Shown here piece after piece: positions 23,262 to 35,780 of a stretch of 64,000 nt of DNA (position 1 is the stretch's first letter; the number at the start of each line of letters is the position of its first letter). This stretch comes from Stereocaulon alpinum (lineage: Eukaryota > Ascomycota > Lecanoromycetes > Lecanorales > Stereocaulaceae). A program made the position numbers and the translations under genes. The notes below the pieces were generated by a model. It was given only the letters and a program-made list of their open reading frames with translations. It did no database searches and was not told the origin of the DNA. The stretch is from contig JAEUBA010000076.1 in NCBI GenBank assembly GCA_018257865.1, positions 1 to 64,000 on the forward strand, written 5' to 3'.

Positions 23262-26200
23262 CTAAGCCGGAAGGCTGGATTTGTTCCATATACCTCTCAC
23301 TCGTTCCTCACAACAGAGTGAGATACCTTGTCTACTCGACACTCTTCGCTCAACGTTCCAGCGCAAGCCAAGGCCGCTGATTGGTCGTATTCTATTCTCA
23401 ACATTCGACTACCTTTTATAACGCAATGCCCACAGCTCCACTGTTCATAGATAACAAGCGACTTGAGTCAGAGCTTGAGAGACAAGGATGAGGCTTCAAT
23501 ACCCAGTCATGTTTTGCTGTAAGCTAAGAACCAATTCCCTTAGAAGTCGCAGCCAGCATCATGGCCCTGGCATCAAGGCTTTCGAGAACATTGATATGCC
23601 TGAAGAATTCCCCGACTCTTTGACAACCCCTTTGTTGTTACTTCTTGCCCAGCACACTGATGGTCAGATCTTTGCGTGAAAGGAACCAGGTCCCTTCAAT
23701 GCCATGCTCGGCCCTTTCAGTCAATGGTGAATAGCTCACTGATAACTGGCTATTGCCGAGGTGAGACTTGCCCTAAGCTGTTTCCGTATTCGCCATCAAC
23801 ATAGCCATCATGTTGGGGCCTTTCAATTCGCGTATAATCTTACGCCCAAGAGGTTGTGATCAACGTGGCAATTATCAGTAGCCATTGCGCCAGAACGCGG
23901 GTCGTCGCCAGATCAGCTGCTGGAGACCTTAAAGCCAGCAAGAACATCTCGTAAGTCGAGCCATACTTGCGAGCCAGTCTTCCTACGTACCGTCTGATGT
24001 TACTGGAAGGGATCCCACTGGAAGGATGAGGCATACGGAAAATTATCGGTAAGTCTTTGCTCCATCTTAGGTCAATTCGCCACACTGACCCATCCCTTTT
24101 GCTCGATGGGATATTAAGGCTGGCAAAGGCATGAGTCGAATCAGTCACAGAGCACTGTCCCATCTGTTCGTTCTTTGATGCTAGACCGAAAGAGAAAAGG
24201 CGTGATTCTGTAGGCTCGATGCGTGGAGGAGAATATCATACGGGCGAGGGGCTTCAGCTTCGATCTATGCACGGGTTGAGCATATTTTTTGGTTCATGAT
24301 AATTTGCAGTGTTTAGTGCATCGTTAGTCCGATCTAAGTCTTCTGGCGACAACTTCGGAAATCGGACGAGGCGCCCCAGCAATTCTTTCTCCCTCAAGCA
24401 ATTTCAGTCCGTGCCCTAGATGAAACCCTTTGCCTATGTACATGTCTACATACACGCCCTTCTCTTCATCTCGAGCTACGAGTCGACCCTAGGTTTCCTT
24501 GCTATCTTGACCGGTCAACATCATGATGTGCCTTGCGATTGGGGAATATCGCTGGCTTGAACGGTATTCGCCACCTGAACGAAACTATTATCTGACAACG
24601 CAAAGAAATCTGGAGAGGCATGCATCCCAAACGGAAGCATGATGAGTAATTGTCGAAGCCCGTTGAGATGATCCGAAATGATGTGAATAAGAAGGATAGG
24701 CGCCCCTATGTTGAGAGCATCTACGGCCTGATGCTAGGACGGTGAAGTCCGGGCGACGGCTTAAAGACCCACCTAGTCAGGCCTCCAGGAGAAGCATCCT
24801 CATTGAGAATCTTCCTCTTATTGATTATCCTCTCCATTCATCTGCTTTGTAGTGACTCGACACTCTTGTCCACCATCTTACCCAACCTTCCGCAAAATCT
24901 CACATATTTCGTTAGGCGTCATGAAGTTTGCATTCTTTACGCGCCAGAACGTACCGCGTCCATCAGTTTATGAAGTCTCAGACGAACTCACAAGCTTAGC
25001 GTTCGAGAAATTTGAGGCCCGAGGTTTCCAACAACCTGAGTGACGGTGGTAAGAGAGATTTCTGTTTTCCAGCAGTTCGCTCAGGACTCGAAACCTGGAG
25101 CATAGAATGGATACTAGGCATCTGGCTAGCATCTGTCTGGCCTATTTCCACGCGTGGATCTGAGCCAGCCCATCCTCCTAGGGTATCGATTATTGCACCT
25201 TGTCCTCCATACCCTGTAATGATTCGGCACGGTGCATCTGAATATCCGTCTTTCTCGAGACCGAGTCGAACCGGTGAGTATTGAAGGCTGGGGAGTCGGG
25301 TGTCTCGCAACGATGAGCAGGTCCATGTAGCAACTCATATAGGTCCGGGGGCTAGCCATGGGTGCCAGGCACCGTGTCGGCAAGATAGTTTGTGTGATGA
25401 GCAAACTCAATGATTGATCAACATCAAATCAAGCAAAGATGGAACGTCGCTTTCGACTAAAAACATTTAGTAATAGTTGAGACAACTGATTTGCAAAGCA
25501 GAAATCTAGTGATCAGACCTCTCACAGTGTTGTAGAGTCTTCGCGGCTGGAAAAAATTTGATGGCGCAATTCTCCCGGCTCTTGCGCGAACTATTTTGCC
25601 GAATCCGAGCCAGGGTTTAGGGACGCGACGCGCCAGGACGGAGAGTTTGGCTGCCTTTGGGGCGCTCTTCCCGGGCCCAATCTGCAACATCTTCTCAGTC
25701 TTCGTTGCCCTTGAGCGATATCCTTTTAATTTTCTCCCAGCGTCGAGATGGGCACTGCTAGAAATATTATTCTCTTCTCTGAGTGTCCCTTACCTTCCAC
25801 CGCTCTTGTGCTGATACTTTGCGTCACCTTATTTGGAAGGGTTTACTGTCTGCTATCGTCGAGCCAAGGCGATGTTTGGCTTTTACTTGATTATCAATCG
25901 AAGACACTTCACAGGGTCTAGACCTGACTCAGTGCCTCCTTGACCATTCATTGATGCCTTGCCTCTCCAATTCTGAGCACTGGGCTGAATCAGATCAGAT
26001 CTCGATTCGTTCACGTGTTAGGCGCGGTGCTACGGCCCATAGTCCACCCAGAGATTCCCCACCATTCAATCGCTACAGGATTTACACATGCTTAATGGGC
26101 TCGCCTAGGGGGTTCTTTCAATGGCCTTCCGCCAGGAAATCTAAGTACTTCTCATGTCCCTGACGAGGGGCCCAATTTGTCCCGTGACCCCAAAAGGGGA

Positions 26201-26961
26201 TGCGCGCAAACCCAGCTTCAACTGAGCAAGACCATCTTTACCTTTCCTCACTCGTAAGCAGAGAGCTCTCCAGCCCTGAACACCATGAAATGGCGGTCTT
26301 CCGGCTTCTTTCTGGCCTGGAGCAGGCCGCTCTGGATAACCTTATGCGAGCTCCTGACTAGATTTTCGCCGTCACCAGCAATCCTAAGTATGGCAGAATC
26401 ACAGTACCATTCTTCATACATGTATCCCCTCCAAGCTTTCAGCTAGATTGTCTAACAATTTTTTCATGCAGGCCTCCGACACTGCACTCCAGCACTGAGT
26501 GTCGTATGCCAATCCTAGCCCCGCCGGTAACCCCGCCAACAAAGCCGTCTTGTACCATTGTACCAGCGACTGCTTCGGATTATTACTAAGATGATCATTC
26601 CCCTGGCTTGGACTTCAAGGGTAGCGGGCTGTCCCATCCATCGAAAGCGGTGCCAACGTAGTACCATCTCTCAATAGCTCCCTTTTTTCAGGACTCTCAG
26701 ACAGCGTAAAGACTTCTTGCTGCTTGGTATGTATGTCCTATCGTTGTATGTTTCAGTGAGATGTGTTTTCAGAGAATGCTACTGGTATATACTCACAGCA
26801 TCAAATATGACAAGACTCTAGCCCAACCTTACTCACCGTTTATCTTTCTGCTTCACTGTACAGTATGCTAAGAATGACAATGTTCATAACTATGTACAGC
26901 CTCACTCCGATTATAGGGATGAGGGCTCAGACACCGATAGCGACTGGATTGGTATTTTCGA
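23262..26961. other. 3.7-kb gene-poor interval
   Basis: Base composition is normal. All frames are under 110 codons and none shows a motif that I recognise. Near 26280-26600 there is an ATG frame followed by TCTAACAATTTTTTCATGCAG (branch site and acceptor), which could be a decayed short gene, but the parts do not join into a convincing protein. The 3' end abuts the NLR stop codon. Confidence 0.45.
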
Positions 26962-29900
26962 TCAAGGGGCCTTCCGCAGCTCACTCAATCTCACATGCTT
27001 ATCCCGCAACTTCTTCATATACGGATGAGCATGCCCGCCGAGAGCATTCAGCCCATCTATCGCCTGCTCACACGTATCAATAGCCTCATCGAGCCTATAC
27101 TGCAGCTCGTAGCACGTGGCTAGAATGTCCAACGCTTTTACTCGATCAGGGTGCTCGCCTTTATTGGCAGCGCTCATATTTCGATGTCCGTCTGCGACTT
27201 CGAGAAGCATCTCTTCTGCCTCGCTAAGGCGCTCTTGCTTGACGAGAATATCGGCCAGGTACATTTTCCCGAAGAGCGTACCAATGTGAGCAGCACCGAG
27301 GTTCCGCTCCGCTACCTTTAGCCCAGCGCGCATGTCTGCTTCCGCTTCGGCCAAGGATCCTTGGGCAGACTTGACTCTCGCAAGATAGGCAGCTGCCCAG
27401 AGTGTGTAAGGGTGTTCCTTTCCCAGTTTCCTCTCTCGGGATTTGAGGACTTCGAGTAAAAGTTGGTGAGCTTGCTGTAGATCCGACTCGGAACTGTGCG
27501 CGTCTCCTCCATATTCCATGTATGTCATCGCTAGGTTGTTCATGGCGGTCAAGGTCTCAAGATGGGTGGGGCCAAGCTTGCTATTCTTTCGCATCCCTTC
27601 AGCGGCTTTGCTGTGCAGATCCCTTGCCATTTCTGGGCGCCAGTGACTTGCATGAGCGCGACCAAGATTATCCATAGCTTTCAGAGTGTCCTCATGATCA
27701 GGTCCATGCACTACTAACATCCTCACCAGAGCTTGCTCGTGAAGCTTTTCGGAGTCGGTATATCGGCCTTGTTGGAAGCGACTCTCACCCAAAGCATCCA
27801 TCACTTTCATTGTATCGGGGTGATTATCGCCTAGCGAAGCCGTGTAGGCTTGTAAAACCTGTTCCTGTAGCTCCGCTGCTTCATTTCCCCGACCTAACTG
27901 CAAGTTAGTACCAGATAATGCCAGCTTGATTCTCATGGTTGAGGGGTGCTCGTTCCCAAGCATGTTCGAGCAAAAGTCTTTGACAGCGAGCTGAAGTTCT
28001 TTTGCCTCGTCCCATCGACCACCTTGGGCGTATACACGGCTGAACCTTGCCAGATGTATAACCTGCGTTCGGGTCATTGTCGGTTTACTTAGAAGCAGTG
28101 TTGTTTTACGTAGCTTCTGTGCCTCATCAGTTCTCTGACGAATTTCTCTTTGACGTTCGAGAACATGGTCTATGTGAGGGAGAAGCTCGTGACGAAGTCG
28201 TTCATCGGTTTCACCGTTGGCGAGTGGTGGGAGTAGGATACACTGTGCTAACGCCGTCGTTGCAGCTTGACACCATACTGCTTGCTCTATTGCCGAAAAT
28301 TCGGGCCTTTCCCTTGCCCATGTGTGGACCACAGGGTGCATAGAGTAATTGTCATTGAGTTCATTGTAGGTAATGAGAGACAATTGAACAAGCTCATTCA
28401 AAGCTGCTCGCAATCGGAAATCCCCAATTCGTTCGAACTCAGTGCTGTCGCGAAGGATGTGAGGTAGTACGGGCGGCGTCCTATCTTTGTATATGATCAT
28501 AGCCGCTTCGAGAGCCATGCTCCTGAACATGGAAGTCCAGGACCTAGTCTTGGGGGTCGTTGGAATTGCTTTATGCTTAGCTTGCTCTTTTTCTTGCTCT
28601 ATCTTCTCGATTATTGGGTTTGTTATAGCTTTGATCAGGAACTCCATCCGGATATTTTCACGGTGAAAGAACGAAAACATCTGTAGCAGCTGTATCGCGT
28701 CATAAGCTTCTGTGGTCCCTCTGCTCTGAAGACCTCGGAAGTTTATCTCGAAGCTTGAGTACACGTTCATATATATGTTGTCACCCTTGTGAAAGCCACG
28801 GAAATCGCGGGCACGGCGAACATTATCCTTTTCCCTCTGATAGTATTGGAGATAATTTTCCAGCGTGCACAATCTCTTCATGATGGATTTGCCAGCGTGT
28901 AGAAGTGCTAGAGGTAGAGAGCCCAGTGCCCTGGTGATGGAACCCGCAAGCCCCTGACTCCGTGTGTCTCCCGGTACCGGTTTTGAGGCTGCTTTGAGGA
29001 GTAGCATATTCGCCTCATCATCTTTCAGGCCCTCGAAATGAATGTACTGGCGTCCAGCAGTACCGAGGGCTTTGTTTGACGGAATTCGCGTGGTGATGAG
29101 GATGTGACCTCTCTCCCCGTCAGGTATATAATCATTCAATTGCACCTCCGGATTGTCTGCGTTGTCGACTATAAGAAGCCATTGAGTTTTCAAGTTAGAT
29201 AGCCAGTACTTTGCGGCGCGAACGTTGTCGCCAACTCCGCCAACCTTAGCAATGTCTTGATAAGTCTGCTTGGCTAGCTCATCGGAGCTTGCATTAATCC
29301 AGAATATCCCCCAATAGCTATTGGAGTCATCAGTCTGTCCCAGTGGTAACAATAGGCTGAACATGGGATCAAACAAGAGGCTTCACTAACCAGTGTCGAT
29401 AGCGCTGAGCATATTCGCAGCAAAACTGAGTCTTGCCCGACCCGCCCAGCCCATAGATGACGATACGTTTCTGGAACTGGCCAAGAGCTGCTCCGGGAGT
29501 ACTAGCGGCGAAAGCACTTTTGACCTCAATTAATACATTTGACCTTCCGGTGTATAATTTCTCGGCCCCGTGTGGGACGGAGAAGTGCTCATTGACGGAT
29601 GTTGATAATACCACTGCTTCCGCAGAGCCAAGGGAATCGTGCAACTTTACGTAGTTAGACGTCATGTCACAGTAAGAGTCTATCGTTCGCTTACGCTTTT
29701 GGCATCTTGTGTTGTAATTGTGGACTGCAAGGAGACGAGAGAGCTTTTGATCTCTTGCAATGACTTGCCCGTTATAGACTTGAACTCCTCAAGAGCTTCT
29801 GTCGCCACGGAAGAGGTTTGTTGAGCATGGGTCCTGGTATTGCTCAGTATTAGCAGGGAAAAGAAAATGGATCAACTCACAGTATAACGAGGTCTAGCAT

Positions 29901-30359
29901 TAGTTGAAGTGTGCTCTGGTAAGTGTGCAATCGACTGCGTAGCTTGTTGAAGTCACCTTCCTTTGACTGCTTTCTGAGTTGTTTCCTAAAGCCGTCGAGC
30001 TTGCTTGCGAACCTAGAGCTCTTGTCCCGTCTTTCCTGGCCGACTATATAAATAACTAATTGCTCCAGATCTTCCACTATTATCCGGCAGTCTTGCAAAT
30101 TCGACCTTATGTTACCCCAAAGGTTTACCACTTGGTTTGGTATTGGTTCGTCTGGGTTCACAGATTTTTGGAAGCCTTTGTACTTTGCCTGGATAGTTTC
30201 GTTGACGGACTTGAGCGCCTCGATCTCACGCAATAAGCCTGCGATTTCATCGTCGATCTGAGCAGCTCCCGCTTGTACGTCATTGAGATACCCAGCAAAG
30301 CGGAAACAGACATCGAGCAGCCCAACCGTTCCAACAACAATTGAGAAAGGATCCCCCAT
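26962..30359 (-). CDS. NLR-type STAND receptor: fungal N-terminal domain, NB-ARC NTPase, TPR repeats
   Basis: Model: complement of exons 29881-30359, 29695-29833, 29391-29644 and 26962-29317 (introns 47, 50 and 73 nt, all with consensus donors, branch points and matching phase), giving 1075 residues. Residues 1-160 (GDPFSIVVGTVGLLDVCFR...) resemble the helical Helo-like N-terminal domain of fungal STAND proteins. Walker A, GLGGSGKT, is at 271-278; Walker B, WLLIVDNAD, at 337-345; the sensor motif ITTR at 365-368; and the GLPL-like SLPLAL at 424-429. This is a complete NB-ARC switch. From about 700 to 1055 there are 42-residue kinesin-light-chain-type TPRs (for example GNEHPST..., GDNHPDT..., GPDHEDT..., GKEHPYT...). 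Known relatives act in heterokaryon incompatibility and non-self recognition, sensing ligands through the repeats. It is divergent from a P450 638 bp away. Confidence 0.92.
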
Positions 30360-30997
30360 GAATGAACACTACGCTGTATGACCGGGTCAAAGAAAAGTCG
30401 TGCATTCTCGATCTGGATAAAATTCAAGGGCCTGGACACGACAAACAACTGCAGATAACACTAGCACTGATAAGGCTGGAGTAGGGGTCGATCCAGCGAT
30501 CTCCTCGGCGGCAAGTGGCCATCAGGCGTACTAAAATAGCTCGAAGGCTTAGTGAGTCGTCGCGGGGCCATAAGCGCTAATGCATCAAAGCTTGGCCGGA
30601 TCCAATGAGCGCTGCAGTGCAGGGTCCCGCTCTTGGGGGCGAAGCTGCGAATGCCGAGCTGGTTGGATCCGAGGTAGAAAGACGTGCCTCTCCATTCATC
30701 GGATTATTGCCGGTTCTGTGGTAGCGCTTGTGAATTTGGGGGCTGCCTGCACCCTACCCACCATTACAGTCGTTCCACGCATTTCTTCCTATAGAGAGAT
30801 CAACAAAGTGCTTTGTGTGGCTCATATTCTTCCCTGAAGCTACGCAATATTGCAGTTTCATACCATTATAGCAAAGTATTTTGACTTTCCATATTGTTAT
30901 TTGGTTCTGCGGTGATGAGCTAGCGCTGTTTCTAAATCCTGTCGTCGCTCTGCTTTTCGACGCAAACAAGTAGAAAGACTTGTCTTACACTCAGACA
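30360..30997. promoter_or_regulatory. Shared divergent promoter region of NLR and P450 genes
   Basis: 638 bp separate the two start codons. No coding signal. Contains both 5' UTRs; no specific factor site can be named with confidence. Confidence 0.5.
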
Positions 30998-32822
30998 ATG
31001 TTTTATCAGCAGATCCTGGATAATCAAGGGCTCTACAGTCAAATAGTCTTCGCCCTCAGCATCCCTCTATTGTTTGGATTCTGGAGGTTGCTGCTACGAC
31101 GATGGGAAGCTCAGCGTCATGTAAGCATCTTAGGCGTTGTTAGAGACGTCGCTAACAGGTGAATAGGAGATGGAGTTCGCGGTCGAGCACAGGTGTCAGC
31201 CACCCCCGATATTGAAGGGAAGATGGCCACTTTCACTGGATCTTCTAATTGAAGTCAGTAAGGCCGACAAAGCCAAGCAAATATTGCGCTTCTTCATCTC
31301 GGTCCTAGAGCGTGCAGGCCCCACTCACGCGCAACTTCTCTTGGGTTCTCGCGCGATAAACACTGTGGATCCGGAGAACATCGAAGCCATCTTGAGCACT
31401 CAGTTCAAAGATTTTAGTCTCGGTGCTCGTGAAAGAAATTTCCGGCCTTTGCTCGGTCATGGCATTTTCACCCAGAACGGTGCGGCATGGAAGTACTCTC
31501 GAGACCTCTTGAGACCAATTTTCAACCATCAGCGAACGGAGTACTTTACGCATATCCAAAGCGCAGTCGATAACCTACTAGACCGTGTCAAAGGAGACTC
31601 TGTGCAAGGTTTCGTAGATTTTCAGCCATTGTTCTTCCTCCTCACCCTCGACGTGACAACTGCGGCTATGTTGGGAACATCAACGAACAGTCTTCAGGAT
31701 CAGGGTGGAAAGATCGGTCTGCAATTTGCCAGCGCATTTGATGAAGGACAGCACTACCTTGCCATACGAGGACGACTTGGTGATTTTTACTGGGTGGTTG
31801 GTGGGAAAAAGTTCAGAGGCGCCTGCGATTTCGTCCATGGTTTTGTAGACAAGATTGTTGCAGATGCCTTGGCTCAGGAAGCACTACTTAAGAGGAATGG
31901 GTCAGGAAAAGAAGGTTACCTTTTCATAGACGCCTTGATCAGGCAGACTAAAGACGCGAAAGTCATCCGTGACCAGCTGGTAAATGTGCTCTTAGCTGGT
32001 CGTGATACCACTGCCTGTCTTCTTTCTTGGACCTTGTAAGTTCCAGCGCATCCATCTGTGCGTGATTGGCTAAGGTACTAAGATTCATTACAGTCGACTT
32101 CTAGCCCGCCACCCTGATGTTCAACAACGACTACGAGCTGAGTGCTTGGGATTGTCCAGCTATCAAAACGGCAGTCTCCCAACCAAGGAGGAGCTAAAGG
32201 GTATGAAGTACCTAGGAAGAGTGATTCGTGAAGGTGTGATCCCTAGTCACAGGCTCTGGAAGGGTAGAGTATTTGAACTGACGATTATCCTCCCTTAGTT
32301 CTTCGATTGTATCCCTCGGTACCCATTAACATGCGTCAGGCTTTGAAAGACACAGTTTTACCAAAAGGTGGTGGCGCGGGGGGCAAGGGCCCGATTTTTG
32401 TACGCAAAGGTGAAGCTGTGTCGTACTGCGTCTATGCCATGCAGCGAAGGAAAGACCTCTATGGCGAAGACGCAAATGACTTTCGTCCGGATCGCTGGGA
32501 TCCGGACGTTGCGGATGGACCAGACCTCACGCATATCAATTGGGGTTACCTTCCGTTCAATGGAGGCCCAAGAATTTGTCTCGGGCGTATGTGTTTCCTC
32601 TGTGCTATGTACAAGTGAGCAGTCCCAATGGCTAACTTGATGCGATGTCTAGAAGAATTCGCCTTCCTTGAAGCCTCCTACGCCGTCGTACGCTTGTTGC
32701 AGACTTACAGAAATATTGAGCTGGCGGAAGAGGAGACCAATGATCAGCGCGATCATCCTGGACATACAATAACGTTGGTGGTAGCGAGCGCAAACGGGTG
32801 CAAAGTCCGTTTGGGTTCTTGA
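30998..32822 (+). CDS. Cytochrome P450, CYP52-like microsomal monooxygenase
   Basis: Model: exons 30998-31120, 31167-32035, 32094-32233, 32299-32586 and 32653-32822 (introns 46, 58, 65 and 66 nt, all phase-compatible), giving 529 residues. An N-terminal membrane anchor (IVFALSIPLLFGFW, about 17-30) is followed by the Pro hinge region (CQPPP). The I-helix oxygen-activation motif AGRDTT is at 318-323. The K-helix ExxR is E377-V-L-R380, created exactly across intron 3. The heme-binding loop FNGGPRICLG is at 464-473 with the axial ligand Cys471. Segments such as TVDPENIEAILSTQFKDFSL and GHGIFTQNGAAWKYSR match the CYP52/CYP539 type, which hydroxylate alkanes and fatty acids at the endoplasmic reticulum. 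The substrate is inferred from family only. All key residues are intact, so the enzyme is probably active. Confidence 0.93.
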
Positions 32823-33306
32823 TCGCTTTGGGACTACTAGCAATCCTGGTAGATCTAATATCTAGCTGTGTGGTAATCAGTGTAGAAAGCCCAGTTGGCC
32901 TTTCAAAAGGACTGAGGTAGGGTCCGAGATCTAAGGTCCAGCATGGTGATGTGGGAGTATCTTCGAGTGGGTGTGAGCGAATGCGTCATGGCCAACTTCT
33001 TCTACGTCGCCTTGTAAAGATACTCGATATCAACCTAGGTATGATAGCTAGGAAACAGTTTGCTGCCCGGTGATTAGATGATGCCATTGTCTGATATGCA
33101 TAACCTAGACATTGGTTACAAAAACGCGAGAGATGGGGAAGGGCAAGACGCGACAAGACCGTCACGTGACTACCGTCCGCGCCACAGCCGAAGCCAAAAA
33201 AATCTTCTCAACCAGTCTGGAGGTTACTATGTAATGTTACTGGTAACGACAAGAAGCCGTACAAGAGCGTCGCCCTGCCTACCACGCCCACACATGCAAT
33301 CAACTC
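32823..33306. other. Intergenic region
   Basis: No coding signal. A GTCACGTGAC palindrome near 33161-33170 contains a CACGTG E-box. Confidence 0.4.
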
Positions 33307-35121
33307 ATGGATCCGCTTACCATCACCACAGCTGTGGTCACTATGGTGGCCGGCTCATCTGGTTCCTACAAAAGTGATCGCAAGCGATATCGACACCATC
33401 AGCCGTGCTCCGAAAGAGGTGGAAGACATACTCGTTGCCATTGAAAGACATCTATAGCTTGACATCCATTCTGCGCGATGTGTTGGACGAGCGTAAGATT
33501 CGGGCCTTGATCAATTTTGATGACCTAGCCCAAAGGCACGTCGAAGATCTTGAGGGTCCCCTGCCTATAATTAGGTTGACCTTGGAGAAGATCGTTGCGA
33601 AGCTGCATCAGCACCTCCAACCTTCCGATGAGGGTAAGGAGTTCAGGCTTCGGTTGCAGTGATGGATGGCCAGGGAGGACTTTCAGAAGCTATTGAGGCA
33701 GTTGAGGCAGGCGATGACGACTTTGAGCTTGTCACTGGCTAGACTCAATATGTATGAGCCACATTCGATTCAGCTGCCCAGGCAGTACCCTACTCCTGGG
33801 CTGAAATCGCGCACACAATCCAGATACTACACGTTCTAAGCGCGAATGTGGGGAATGACTTCAGTACTGCCTCTGCAATTCTCTAGGTAGACCCTGTAAC
33901 GAGCCCCAAAAGCTACGCATAACACGCACTCTGAGAGTCAGAGACCTCTCGAGCAGCTTCTTTGAAGGGTCTCTTCTCGAAGCACCTGTTCAAAGCTGAT
34001 GAAGGCACAACAAACTCATTCAGTACAGCACGGAAGCCGTCTGCCCAAAGGGGAGAGAGAACCTACACAGGATATCATTAAAGAGGATGCAGGACTTGTA
34101 GCATGCTTTCATCATAGCAGCCATAATTGGGCACGTCGTGAAGATGACTAGTCTGTTAGAGGAGGGCGCTAGCCCAGAAAAATGGGGACCCATTGGGGAG
34201 GAAGGGAAGGAAGACATCTTTAAATTTTGCCGCTAAGTATGGATATGCGCAAACTGCTAGTATCCTCCCTGCATATGGCGCGAATCTTGAACACATGGAT
34301 GAGAGTGAAGGCAAAACACCGTTGGTGTTCGCTTGTCATAGACAATATCTATAGGTGGCTCGAGTTCTACTTGTTCATGAAGCCGACCCAGAACCCCAGC
34401 CGGGGTGTGTTATGAAAGTTACTTCCCAACATCAAGCTGTGAAGGATTGTTGTGTAGTGGAATATCCCTACTTCATTAGGCTGCAGCGCGAAGCATCCCT
34501 GTCGTCTCCTGCTCGGAGGCCGATACTAGGAGGATTCAGTGAGGCTGCTGCTAGATCATGGCCTCAATACTAATGCAAGATGTTTCGGGATATACACTCC
34601 GCCCGTTCTGGCAGTCTCGACTGGCCGTAAGTTGAGTACTTGTGCTGTCATATATGTCTTGCGCGAGAAAGGCGCTCCGGTCGTTGTACCCATTACGCAA
34701 GGCTGCACTCCGCTCTACCATGAGGCGAATCAAAGCTATGAAGCAGCACAGATATTACTTATTCCGGAGCACGTATTGATTGATACGTACCGGCGGTCGG
34801 CATGAATTCACCTGTAGAGCCTTGCCAAGCTCCACTGATGGCAGCAATTACTTATCGCTCGACAAACAATGTGCGTCTCTCTATAGGGCACAAATATCAA
34901 GGAAGCCTCATTGCCATGGCCAATGTTTGACACTCCTCCACCATGCAGACTTCCATGAGGGCGAAGCAATTGTTGACATGCTCATCGAGGATGAAGCTAG
35001 TACCAACGTTTTGTTGCAACATGCAGGGAACAGTGATCTCAATATCGCTAAGGACAACCTCCGTGAAATGTCGTTCGAGCGAGCAGTTGTCCAGGACTCT
35101 GATCAACCTTCAGGGACGTAG
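33307..35121 (+). pseudogene. Broken STAND-N/ankyrin-repeat protein gene
   Basis: The start MDPLTITTAVVTMVAGSSGS matches the N-terminus of many fungal NLR-type and ankyrin proteins. After TACAAA the frame shifts (+1) into VIASDIDTISRAPKEVEDIL, then hits TAG and shifts again into DIYSLTSILRDVLDERKI and continues to LRLQ, where a TGA interrupts WMAREDFQKLLRQLRQAM. From about 34020 ankyrin-like segments appear in different frames: LLEEGASPEKWGP, KTPLVFACHRQY, VRLLLDHGLNTNARC, GCTPLYHEANQSYEAAQILL and LLHHADFHEGEAIVDMLIED. At least five frameshifts or stops are visible, with no splice sites explaining them. It is therefore a decayed gene rather than a multi-exon one. Further ankyrin-like scraps may extend to about 35400. 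It lies next to the intact NLR, suggesting a recognition-gene cluster under turnover. Confidence 0.75.
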
Positions 35122-35780
35122 CCTCGTTTGACTTAGGAATAGTATCAATATCAGTCATGTAGTCCAAGCATGAAGAAGCTCTGATTGAAATTTGACTCTC
35201 GATCATAATCTTGTGCACTCGTTACGAGAGGCATGAGTCTAAGACTCCGATATTCCTACTCATTAGATATCTAGAGGCTGGACTTCGGCTGCTAGATTGC
35301 CGTTTCCTTGACGGTCGATAGTATGTGGATCAAAGGAGCAGGGCGCTCTTCGCAGCAGATTGAGTTAATAGATTCTGTGCCTTAACATAGAAGTCGAAAG
35401 GACGACAAAGCTAAGTACCGTCTTTCCAGGTCAAGATATGATGCCATCCCCGCATTCTTGTCAATCGTCGGACATAAGGTAGATGTCAAAATCTGAGCGC
35501 ACACCCGTGTTTGCAAGCAGAATCTTCTACCTACCTACTCCTCGGGAATTGAATTTCAAGGCAGGGGCTTTCATTTTCAGCATATCATCGGATGATCGAC
35601 GACGCCAGCCTACTTCCTCGCTATGAAAAGAAGTTTCAGCAATCTAAGTCGCAATACTAGCCACGTCAGACGATCTCTCGAACCATTGCTGATACACATC
35701 AATGCTCTCGTACTGCCTCAAAGATTGCGGTCACACACATCTCGCAGCAAAGTCCAAGCCTGCTTTGTTCGATTTGCCCG
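35122..35780. other. Intergenic region with possible further ankyrin scraps
   Basis: Around 35230-35320 a frame reads SKTPIFLLIRYLEAGLRLLD, reminiscent of an ankyrin repeat and thus perhaps the tail of the upstream pseudogene. Otherwise nothing is seen. Confidence 0.35.

Noticed and set aside
26280..26600. Two-exon small gene near a TCTAAC...TGCAG acceptor
   Set aside because: No phase-compatible donor gives a sensible protein.
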